A DNA stretch of 49,538 nucleotides. It comes from an uncultured Acetatifactor sp. Lineage in GTDB: Bacteria > Bacillota > Clostridia > Lachnospirales > Lachnospiraceae. The notes below the pieces were generated by a model, which was not told where the DNA came from, did no database searches, and worked only from the letters and a program-made list of their open reading frames with translations. Shown here in pieces: positions 38,458-45,409 of the stretch (position 1 is its first letter; the number at the start of each line of letters is the position of its first letter). Made by a program: the position numbers and the translations under genes. The stretch covers positions 1 through 49,538 of the forward strand of contig NZ_CAJUCP010000046.1 in the NCBI RefSeq assembly GCF_910585425.1. The letters are read 5' to 3'.

Positions 38458-38509
38458 GCAAAACGCGCCTGCGAATGCAGACGCAAGAGCGCGCAGGCGC
38501 GAGTTTTGC
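38458..38509. repeat. Second large hairpin in the proB-proA gap
   Basis: GCAAAAC-GCGCCTGCG (38458-38473) pairs with CGCAGGCGC-GA-GTTTTGC (38492-38509), a 16-bp stem with a 2-nt bulge. Loose CCCACTTCC/GGGAGTGGG arms extend it outward. No terminator T tract follows. The remaining 38510-38642 has no gene or recognised motif apart from the proA site. Confidence 0.7.
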
Positions 38510-38642
38510 GAATGCGGGAGTGGGCAGACGCAGTATCAGTTAAACGCGGAGGGGCGTAGGTGGGCCCCGGGGCGGATGCCCTTTGGAGCGTCCGACCGCA
38601 AAGGCGGAAATCTTTTACCGAGACAAACCAGGAGGAGACTAC

Positions 38643-39893
38643 ATGACCATCTTACAACAGCAGGGGCAGGCCGCAAAATCCGCCGCCTCCCCCCTGGCCA
38701 CCGCGGGCACGGCGAAAAAGAACGCCGCCCTGCAGGCCATGGCGAACATACTCACAGACAGGCAGGCGGAGTGGCTGCAGGCCAATGCCCGGGACATAGC
38801 CGCCGCCAGGGAGGCCGGGATGCGCTCCTCTCTGCTGGATCGGCTGACATTGACGGCGGAGCGCATCGCAGGGATAGTGGACGGGATTCGGCAGATCTGC
38901 GCCCTCCCCGACCCCATCGGACGGGTGGACAGGATGGAGACCCGGCCAAACGGGCTGATCATCGGCAGGCGCAGGGTGCCCCTGGGCGTCATCGCCATCA
39001 TCTATGAGGCCCGGCCAAACGTCACCGTGGACGCCGCGGCACTGTGCCTGAAGTCGGGAAACGCCTGTATCCTGCGGGGCGGAAAGGAAGCCATCCACTC
39101 AAACCGCTGCGCGGCGTCCCTCATGCGGGAGGCCCTTGTGTCCGCGGGGCTGCCCGCGGACTGTATCAGCCTGGTCCAGGACACCAGCCGGGAGAGCGCC
39201 AATGAGCTGATGCACCTGGACGGCTACGTGGACGTCCTGATTCCCCGGGGCGGGGCCGGCCTGATCCGGGCAGTGGCGAAGGAGGCCAGCGTCCCCGTCA
39301 TCCGCACCGGCGAGGGGGTCTGCCATATCTATGTGGACAGCGAGGCGGACCTGGACATGGCCGCGGAGATTCTCTACAACGCCAAGTGCTCCCGCCCCTC
39401 CGTGTGCAATGCCGTGGAGTGCGTGCTGGTGCAGGAGGACATCGCCGGAGCCTTCTGGGCAAAGGCCCTGCCGCTGCTCGACAGGCATGATGTGGAGCTG
39501 CGGGCAGACGGACAGGCCCTGGGCATCCTGGGCGGACGGGCCCTCCCCGCGTCGGAGGAGGACTGGGACGCGGAGTACGACGACTACATCCTGGCGGTGC
39601 GGACTGTCAGGGACTGCCAGGAGGCCGTCTCCTTCATCAATGCCCACGGCACAGGCCATTCGGAGTGCATCGTCACGGACAATTACTTCAAGGCCCAGCA
39701 TTTCCTGGACGCCGTGGACGCCGCGGCGGTATATGTCAACGCCTCCACCCGTTTCACGGACGGCGGCGAATTTGGCCTGGGGGCGGAGATCGGCATCTCC
39801 ACCCAGAAGATGCATGCCAGGGGCCCCATGGGGCTGGAGGAGCTCACCAGCAGTAAGTATGTAATCTACGGAGAAGGCCAAATCAGGGAATGA
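38643..39893 (+). CDS. proA: Gamma-glutamyl phosphate reductase
   Basis: ProA reduces gamma-glutamyl phosphate to glutamate semialdehyde with NADPH. The 416 residues show the aldehyde-dehydrogenase-like fold with the family blocks: EARPNVTVDAAALCLKSGNACILRGGKEA, the GEGVCHIYVD region and the catalytic Cys in the AKCSRPSVCNAVE block. The C-terminal part has NASTRFTDGGEFGLGAEIGISTQKMHARGPMGLEELT. The start follows AGGAGGAG by 8 nt; the frame is open 20 codons further without a site. The 312-nt gap from proB is unusually long for this operon; proC follows after 30 nt. Confidence 0.96.
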   Translation: MTILQQQGQAAKSAASPLATAGTAKKNAALQAMANILTDRQAEWLQANARDIAAAREAGMRSSLLDRLTLTAERIAGIVDGIRQICALPDPIGRVDRMETRPNGLIIGRRRVPLGVIAIIYEARPNVTVDAAALCLKSGNACILRGGKEAIHSNRCAASLMREALVSAGLPADCISLVQDTSRESANELMHLDGYVDVLIPRGGAGLIRAVAKEASVPVIRTGEGVCHIYVDSEADLDMAAEILYNAKCSRPSVCNAVECVLVQEDIAGAFWAKALPLLDRHDVELRADGQALGILGGRALPASEEDWDAEYDDYILAVRTVRDCQEAVSFINAHGTGHSECIVTDNYFKAQHFLDAVDAAAVYVNASTRFTDGGEFGLGAEIGISTQKMHARGPMGLEELTSSKYVIYGEGQIRE

Positions 39894-39923
39894 TCCGGAG
39901 GAGAAAGCAGGAGGAATTGTCAT

Positions 39924-40748
39924 ATGGATAATAACAGTACGGTTTTTGGTTTCATCGGCACGGGCAACATGGGCGGCGCCCTGGCCCAGGCCGCCAGGCA
40001 TACTATAGATGGTTCCCGGATTCTCCTGGCCAACCGCTCCCCGGAGAAGGCGCTGGCCCTGGCCCAGACCCTGGAGGCCCGGGTCTCGGACAATCAGGAG
40101 ATCGCCAGAGAGGCGGATTTCATCGTTCTGGGCGTGAAGCCCCAGCTCATGGAGGAAGTCCTGGCCCAGATCAGCCCTGTGCTGGCGCTTCGCAGGAGCC
40201 CCTTCCTTCTGGTGACCATGGCCACGGGGCTGACCATCGCCCGGATCCGGGAGCTGGCGGGCAGAAGCTACCCCGTGATCCGCATCATGCCCAACACCCC
40301 GGTGTCCATCGGGGAGGGGATGGTGCAGTACACCTGCAGCGAGGATGTGGCGGACAGCGACCTGCAGGCCTTCCTGGAGGCCTTCGCCTGGGCTGGAAGG
40401 TTCTCCGCCATTCCGGAGTTTCGCATGGACGCGGGCTCCGCTGTCTCCGCCTGCGGCCCCGCCTTCGCGGACATCTTCCTGGAGGCCATGGCGGACGGCG
40501 GGGTGGCCTGCGGCCTGTCCAGGGAGCAGGCCATGGAGCTGGCGGCCCAGATGCTCTTGGGCACCGCCAAGCTGGCCCTGGAATCCGGCCAGCATCCCGC
40601 CGCCTTAAAGGATGCCGTCTGCTCCCCCGGCGGCACTACCATACAGGGCGTGCGCAGACTGGAGGAGGCGGGCTTTCGGGGAGCTGTCATCGATGCGGTC
40701 ATCGCGTCCTATGAGAGAACGCTGGAGCTGAGCCCGACACACCCATGA
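39924..40748 (+). CDS. proC: Pyrroline-5-carboxylate reductase
   Basis: ProC reduces pyrroline-5-carboxylate to proline. The 274-residue protein has the Rossmann motif FIGTGNMGGAL at the N-terminus, LGVKPQLMEEVL, RIMPNTPVSIGEG, and the C-terminal SPGGTTIQGVRRLEEAGFRGAVIDAV signature. AGGAGG lies 9 nt ahead of the ATG. Its stop overlaps the start of the WYL regulator gene (ATGA), so the two are translationally coupled. The three proline genes lie in pathway order in one operon. Confidence 0.97.
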   Translation: MDNNSTVFGFIGTGNMGGALAQAARHTIDGSRILLANRSPEKALALAQTLEARVSDNQEIAREADFIVLGVKPQLMEEVLAQISPVLALRRSPFLLVTMATGLTIARIRELAGRSYPVIRIMPNTPVSIGEGMVQYTCSEDVADSDLQAFLEAFAWAGRFSAIPEFRMDAGSAVSACGPAFADIFLEAMADGGVACGLSREQAMELAAQMLLGTAKLALESGQHPAALKDAVCSPGGTTIQGVRRLEEAGFRGAVIDAVIASYERTLELSPTHP

Positions 40749-41641
40749 AAATATACCGCCTGATCGGCATCATCACCACCCTGCAGCAGCAAAAGACCGT
40801 CACCGCCCCCTACCTGGCCGAGAAGTTCGAGGTGTCCCGCCGCACCATCAACCGGGACATCGAGGACATCTGCAAAGCCGGCATTCCCCTGGTCACCACC
40901 CAGGGGGCGGGCGGCGGCATCTCCATCATGGAGGGTTTCTCCCTGGACACAACCGTCTTCACCAAACAGGAGCTGGCGGCCATCTTCACGGGACTGAAGT
41001 CCCTGGACAGCGTCTCCCGCTCCGCCTCCGGTGAAACTCTGGCCCGGAAGATCGGCGGCAGCCAGGCCGTCAGCCTGGACGACCATATGGCCATCGACCT
41101 GGCCTCCCACTACAAGAACGACCTGGCGTCCAAACTGGAGCAGATGAAAGCCGCCATCCAGGCGTCCCGGTGCATCTCCTTCCGCTATTATTATGAAAAA
41201 GGAGAGGCGGACAAGCTGATAGAGCCCTGCCTGCTGGTCTTCAAATGGTCTGACTGGTACGTCTTCGGCTTCTGCAGGCAGCGGCAGGACTTCCGCCTGT
41301 ACAAGCTGCGCCGCCTGTGGAACCTGACAGTGACGGAGGAGCCCTTCTCCCCCAGGGAAATCCCGGAGGAGAAAAAGCGCTTCGGCTCCCACATGACGGA
41401 CGACTACATGGTCGCCGCCCTCTACGACCCCTCCCTGAAATACCGCCTGGTGGAGGAATACGGCCCCGCCTGCTTCACCCCGCAGGAAGACGGCAGGCTC
41501 TATGCGGAATGGGGCTTCACCACCCGGGAACAGGCCGTGGAATGGTTCCTGCGCTTCGGCAGGAAAGTGAAAGTCCTGGGGCCGCCGGAGATGGTGGAGC
41601 GGATGAAAGCCGAACTGGACGCCGCCCGGGATTTATACTGA
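40745..41641 (+). CDS. WYL-domain transcriptional regulator (YafY-like)
   Basis: The 298-residue protein has an N-terminal winged helix of the HTH_11 type: LIGIITTLQQQKTVTAPYLAEKFEVSRRTINRDIEDICKAGIPLVTTQGAGGGI. The WYL domain around residues 140-215 shows LIEPCLLVFKWSDWYVFGFC and RLYKLRRL, and the C-terminal extension has the usual ARxxxEWFLRFG-type sequence. WYL regulators sense nucleic acid or small ligands. The ATGA overlap with proC places it in the proline operon, which is unusual; it may control it or an unlinked set of genes. No dedicated promoter is seen. Confidence 0.9.
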   Translation: MKIYRLIGIITTLQQQKTVTAPYLAEKFEVSRRTINRDIEDICKAGIPLVTTQGAGGGISIMEGFSLDTTVFTKQELAAIFTGLKSLDSVSRSASGETLARKIGGSQAVSLDDHMAIDLASHYKNDLASKLEQMKAAIQASRCISFRYYYEKGEADKLIEPCLLVFKWSDWYVFGFCRQRQDFRLYKLRRLWNLTVTEEPFSPREIPEEKKRFGSHMTDDYMVAALYDPSLKYRLVEEYGPACFTPQEDGRLYAEWGFTTREQAVEWFLRFGRKVKVLGPPEMVERMKAELDAARDLY

Positions 41642-41654
41642 GAACGATCTCTGA

Positions 41655-42584
41655 TCAGCGGTATTTTGCCGCCATTTCTTTACAGCTCTCTGCAAAAAGC
41701 GACCGGGCGACTGTCTGCACTGTCTCAATAGGGAGCCCGGCCAGCCTGCCGCGGTCTTTTTTCAGGCATATCTCGAATCCTCTTACAATGTGCTCAGCGG
41801 ATAATCCATGCCCATTGTCTGCTCTTGTTGCGTCGGCCTGACTCACGAAACGCTCCAACATCCTCCGCTCTTTGGAGTAAATCAGTTCCACCAGCTTGGC
41901 CCGGTATTCCAACTCCTTGTTTGTGATGTCCTTATAACGGGCCTGGTCCATGGCGTGCTGGGCTTCGTGCTTCAGGAGGGACACCTGGAAATCTTCTGAC
42001 TCCAGATCCCAGGCGGCTCTGACGCAGTGAATCAGCCCGTCGCCGTTGGACCATCCTCCGGTACCTGTCTCGCCGAAGGAAATGTAGTCCAGCCAGCTTT
42101 TCATGATGAATCCATCCAGAAATTTAACTGCGTAGTCCTGCGTACCCTCCGGCAGCTCCACCTTGTAATGCCTCAGTTCCTCGTCCTTCCATATGTAAGG
42201 ACCGTAGTACCCACTGGTCCGTCCCGTCAGGGCATGGAGCGACTTCCGGCGGAATGCGGCTCCGGCCATTTCCTCCAACTCGTCCAGCGAAAAATCGGGC
42301 GCAGTCTGGAACCGTTCTGCCAACCGTTCCCGCAGCCGCTGCGCGGCCTCCTGGGCAGAGAGCTCCAGATAAAAGGCATCCCGGTAATATTTTTGATAGA
42401 CCAGGAGTATTTCGTTCAATTCCCCGTCCACATCGTAAGTAAGGTAGTGTTCCTTCTGATACAAGTCCATGCCCTTTTGATACAGTGCTGCCGCTTCCGG
42501 GAACTGTTCCAAATACGCCATCGCTTCCCGAAGGCGCCCCTTTACAATCATCCCGCGCAGAATGTCTTTCGAAAATTTCTTCAT
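41655..42584 (-). CDS. Orphan HExxH-type metallopeptidase-like protein
   Basis: The 309-residue soluble protein has a perfect zinc motif HEAQH (His206, Glu207, His210) in VSLLKHEAQHAMDQARY, followed by TNKELEYRAKLVELIYS, where Glu226 is a candidate third ligand. The N-terminal 100 residues are helical (LREAMAYLEQFPEAAALYQKG). There is no signal peptide or membrane segment, so the enzyme would be cytosolic. I do not recognise the family; M48-like and DUF-type gluzincins have similar motifs. GAGGGG lies 9 nt ahead of the ATG, and a promoter with -35 TTGAAC and -10 TATACT lies at 42630-42658. It converges with the WYL gene and is a single-gene unit. Confidence 0.6.
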   Translation of the reverse strand: MKKFSKDILRGMIVKGRLREAMAYLEQFPEAAALYQKGMDLYQKEHYLTYDVDGELNEILLVYQKYYRDAFYLELSAQEAAQRLRERLAERFQTAPDFSLDELEEMAGAAFRRKSLHALTGRTSGYYGPYIWKDEELRHYKVELPEGTQDYAVKFLDGFIMKSWLDYISFGETGTGGWSNGDGLIHCVRAAWDLESEDFQVSLLKHEAQHAMDQARYKDITNKELEYRAKLVELIYSKERRMLERFVSQADATRADNGHGLSAEHIVRGFEICLKKDRGRLAGLPIETVQTVARSLFAESCKEMAAKYR

Positions 42585-42629
42585 AGTGAAAGCCCCTCAA
42601 ATCCCTCTTTATCGAATTGACCCGCCTAT

Positions 42630-42658
42630 AGTATAGCACAAATCCAGCCAGCGTTCAA
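42630..42658 (-). promoter_or_regulatory. Promoter of the HEAQH gene
   Basis: On the minus strand: -35 TTGAAC (42653-42658), 17-nt spacer, -10 TGC-TATACT (42630-42635), 46 nt from the start codon. The 42659-42748 spacer contains a small CTGCTT/AAGCAG hairpin. Confidence 0.65.
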
Positions 42659-42748
42659 TTCCCACCGCAGGGCCTTTACCTGCTTTGCAAGCAGTGATAA
42701 GCCAACAAAGCGCCAAGGACAATTCCGGCGTTATGCAATATACCTCTC

Positions 42749-42786
42749 AACATGACATACTGTTGTCATGTTCAAAATGGTATAGT
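42749..42786 (+). promoter_or_regulatory. Palindromic operator and -10 box of the DUF3795 gene
   Basis: AACATGACA-TACTGT-TGTCATGTT (42749-42772) is a perfect 9-bp palindrome with a 6-nt centre. TATAGT (42781-42786) is a likely -10, so the palindrome occupies the -35 position. This spacing suits either a repressor or an activator that replaces the -35 contact. No regulator gene adjoins. Confidence 0.6.
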
Positions 42787-42810
42787 GGAGGAAAAAAGGA
42801 GGTAACTGAC

Positions 42811-43086
42811 ATGGTTGATTCAAGATGCGGGCTGCACTGCACCGGATGCGGATACAAGGAGACCTGCGGCTGCGGCGGCTGTATCGAGACAGAGGGACGC
42901 CCTTTCCACGGGGAATGCCCCGTAGCCAAATGCTGCCAGGAGAAAGGCTTCCTGCACTGCGGACAATGCCCGGACATCCCCTGCGACATGCTGGCCGACT
43001 ATTCCTGCGACCCGGAACACGGCGATACGCCCCATGGGGCCCGAATCGAGCAATGCCGAGCCTGGCACAGCGCGGACAATGCCTGA
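42811..43086 (+). CDS. Cys-rich DUF3795 protein
   Basis: The 91-residue protein is very rich in Cys: MVDSRCGLHCTGC, ETCGCGGC, CPVAKCC and HCGQCPDIPCDML are all visible. The arrangement matches DUF3795, whose members probably bind metal; the function is unknown. The start follows AAAGGAGGTAACTGAC. A palindromic operator lies upstream. It is the first gene of a likely operon with the AlkZ-like gene, which starts 156 nt further on. Cys-rich proteins coupled to DNA repair genes could point to a redox-linked response, but that is inference. Confidence 0.8.
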   Translation: MVDSRCGLHCTGCGYKETCGCGGCIETEGRPFHGECPVAKCCQEKGFLHCGQCPDIPCDMLADYSCDPEHGDTPHGARIEQCRAWHSADNA

Positions 43087-43242
43087 CCCCATACAGAACC
43101 AAAGCATCAGGCTCCAGGACTCATTGCCCGAAACCCGGCCTTTCCTCTGCCGCCTACCACCAGATGCCCAAACCTGACATCGGTGCCCGAGAGCAGCAAA
43201 AAACAGCGCCAACACCAGAAACAAACGAAAGGAAGAACAGAA

Positions 43243-44289
43243 ATGGACGAAAAAATCCTCTCTCTGCGCATGGAGCGCCAGTGTCTCCTCCGAAAAGCGG
43301 ACGAAACCGAGTACATAGCCCTGTACCGGGACACCCAGCCCGGTCAGAACGTATACTGGCACGGCTTCGGGGAACCTCCCGTCCTCTCCTTCCGCGCCTC
43401 TTTCGACGACATGGAGTTCAACCGGCAGCGCCAACTGCAGCGGAAGCTCGTGAAAGGCCGGTTTGCCGGCGGCAACCTGGGATGGGTCATGGCCGAGGAC
43501 ATGGAACTGTTCGCCTGCCTATACCACAAGCCCCTGACCCGCCCCACCCCGCAGCAGTCGGAAGTCCTCACCCTCATCGAAAACGCCGGCCCTTTCAACA
43601 TCCAGCAACTCAAGGAAGAGACCGGATTGCTGGTGAAGCAGATCACCCCCATCCTGCACCGGCTCCAGGAAGCCTTTCTGCTCTACGAAGACCAGTATGA
43701 CGGAGAATGGGACAGGGGATGGTACCGGTTCCCGGAGATGTTCCCGGAGGTGGACACCGGGCGGTATACCCGGGTGGCGGCCCTGAAGATCCTGCTGCGG
43801 CGGTTCGCTTACCGGATGGTGTGGTTCGACGCCGCCATGGCAAAGGCCTTCTACCGGGTGCCCGAAAAGGAGATCCGCAGGGCTGTGGCGGAGCTGACTG
43901 CGGAGGGCGTATTGGTCCCCCGGGAGTCCGGCTGTCTGCTGAAAGATGACGCGGCCCTTTTGGAGGATTATGTGGCGAAAGACTTCCGCTGCGTCTACGC
44001 CCTCCATCGGAACGACTTTCTCTTCAAGGCCCAGGAGCCTGTGCTGAAGCAGATGGTGAAAGACCTGACGGAGGGGCTTTCCTACGACTGCGAGCCCCTG
44101 CAGTACCTGCTGATAGACGGCCGGTTCCAGGGCGCCTCGGTGGGGCATTTCCGGTATGGGCCTTACGATCTGAACGATATCGTCTGCAAACTGCCGGAGG
44201 CGGAAAGCCGCAGAGAAGAAATCCTGGCGGCTGTCCTGGCGGTCAATCCGGGCGGGGAGCCCAGACGGTTCATGGGGAAGGAGCTTTGA
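43243..44289 (+). CDS. AlkZ/YcaQ-like winged-helix DNA glycosylase family protein
   Basis: The 348-residue protein resembles the HTH_42 (AlkZ) family, which in some members opens interstrand crosslinks or binds damaged DNA. Seen here: an N-terminal domain with LRMERQCLLRKADETEYIALYRDTQ, winged-helix segments (TPQQSEVLTLIENAGPFNIQQLKEETGLL, then RRFAYRMVWFDAAMAKAFYRVPEKEIRRAVAELTAEGVLV) and a C-terminal beta region ending VNPGGEPRRF. The catalytic QxQ of AlkZ is not clearly placed, so activity is uncertain. The ATG at 43243 follows AAAGGAAGAACAGAA; 20 codons upstream are open but lack a site. It converges with the Rpn pseudogene. Confidence 0.55.
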   Translation: MDEKILSLRMERQCLLRKADETEYIALYRDTQPGQNVYWHGFGEPPVLSFRASFDDMEFNRQRQLQRKLVKGRFAGGNLGWVMAEDMELFACLYHKPLTRPTPQQSEVLTLIENAGPFNIQQLKEETGLLVKQITPILHRLQEAFLLYEDQYDGEWDRGWYRFPEMFPEVDTGRYTRVAALKILLRRFAYRMVWFDAAMAKAFYRVPEKEIRRAVAELTAEGVLVPRESGCLLKDDAALLEDYVAKDFRCVYALHRNDFLFKAQEPVLKQMVKDLTEGLSYDCEPLQYLLIDGRFQGASVGHFRYGPYDLNDIVCKLPEAESRREEILAAVLAVNPGGEPRRFMGKEL

Positions 44290-44302
44290 GGGACATTTAC
44301 AA

Positions 44303-44949
44303 TCAAAAGCCGTTTCCCTGCTCTACGGCAGCAATCCCTTCCCGGGATGCTGCCAGCTCCCTGCAGATTCTTTCGTCATCCCACTCAGCATGATTTTGAA
44401 GCAGCTCATAAATCGGCTCAATGACTGCCGCTTCTTCCTCCAGCATGTCCGCAATTTCGTTTATTTCAATCCTTTTGTGCAGCTTTTTTCTGACCAGGCT
44501 GATCATCTTCAGCATCTGGCCTTCTTCCTTTCCCTCGGCCCGCTCGTCCTCGAACGCCTTGATGATATTATATTTAAATTCCATGTCGTCCTCCCCGTTT
44601 CCGGCCCAGTTCAGGATTTCCTCCACCACCGCTTCCTTATTGCCGCAGACGGACAGCAATATATATTTCACCCAGTTCCGGAACTCCTCCGTCTCCTGAA
44701 GGCCCAGTTCCCTGACCCTGCTGCATGCAGTGCGGATTGCACCTGCCAGTTCTGAAAATGCAGGAATTCAGAGGGCCTTGACAGGCTCTTTTTATAGCCT
44801 TTGTCGTGGGGCGTGCTTATGGGCGTTCCCTGTTCCCGGGCGGTATCTGCGCCGCTGGCTTTTGTTGTCCCTATGGGTTTTGCAGCTTTGCCGGTCTCTT
44901 TCACGGCCTCTCCTGTCCTTTTGGTTTCTGTTCCCCTTTTTCCTTCCAT
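44303..44949 (-). pseudogene. Internally deleted Rpn-family nuclease gene
   Basis: The N-terminal frame, with start at 44949 after AGGAAAGG, encodes a charged leader and STPHDKGYKKSLSRPSEFLHF, the typical Rpn/Transposase_31 opening. It then runs off in that frame. The C-terminal frame (from about 44755) encodes SELAGAIRTACSRVRELGLQETEEF and NWVKYILLSVCGNKEAVVEEIL, then MEFKYNIIKAFEDERAEGKEEGQ and a helical tail ending 44303. The PD-(D/E)XK catalytic core that should lie between them is gone, together with a frame change. A GTG-started 122-residue product could still be made from the C-terminal part. Confidence 0.65.
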
Positions 44950-45070
44950 ATCCAATCCTTTCCTTTCTGAAAGTGAGGGTGCAGGAAAGGTATTGGCCTC
45001 TGCCCTTCCTGCTGTCGTTGTCAGTTCATGTTCTTTGGGATGTAGGCTCCCGCCCAGCAAGAAGTTCGAT

Positions 45071-45104
45071 ACGATAGAATCCGTCCTTTTGACGTTTCTA
45101 TTGT
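45071..45104. repeat. Hairpin related to that at 17988-18017
   Basis: ACGATAGAA...CGTC pairs with GACG...TTCTATTGT across a 5-nt loop, with a small internal loop and one G-T pair. It shares its outer arms with the hairpin upstream of era, and both are followed by TTGTC and a GTAT-like sequence. Confidence 0.55.
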
Positions 45105-45409
45105 CAGGTATTACGGAAAGACCCGTAGTGGTCTTCTGAATGATATCGGATATGAATTCTTTGCCTGTATTTAGATTACCATGTATGATGCCAAATTACA
45201 AGGAGAAAATTTCAGCATGGCTCTTTCGGTTCTTTCCGGTTCTCCCCATATTTTTTCCTCTCCCACTCTACCACAGTTCCGTGGGCTCCTATGGGTGGAA
45301 GTGACGCTCCCGGAGCTATTTTGGTGCTGTACTCCGAGGGTCACAGGGCTCTCCCCGGAAAGCGCACCAAGGAGGAGAAAGCCGCGGCCTTCTCCCTCTG
45401 GAAAGAGAC
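45105..45409. other. Spacer with no supported gene
   Basis: No gene with a good ribosome binding site is found. A 42-codon plus-strand frame (45291-45419) with plausible coding sequence (APGAILVLYSEGHRALPGKR) overlaps the ABC gene end by 10 nt and could be a fragment of a degraded gene. T-rich and GC-rich stretches alternate. Confidence 0.35.
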
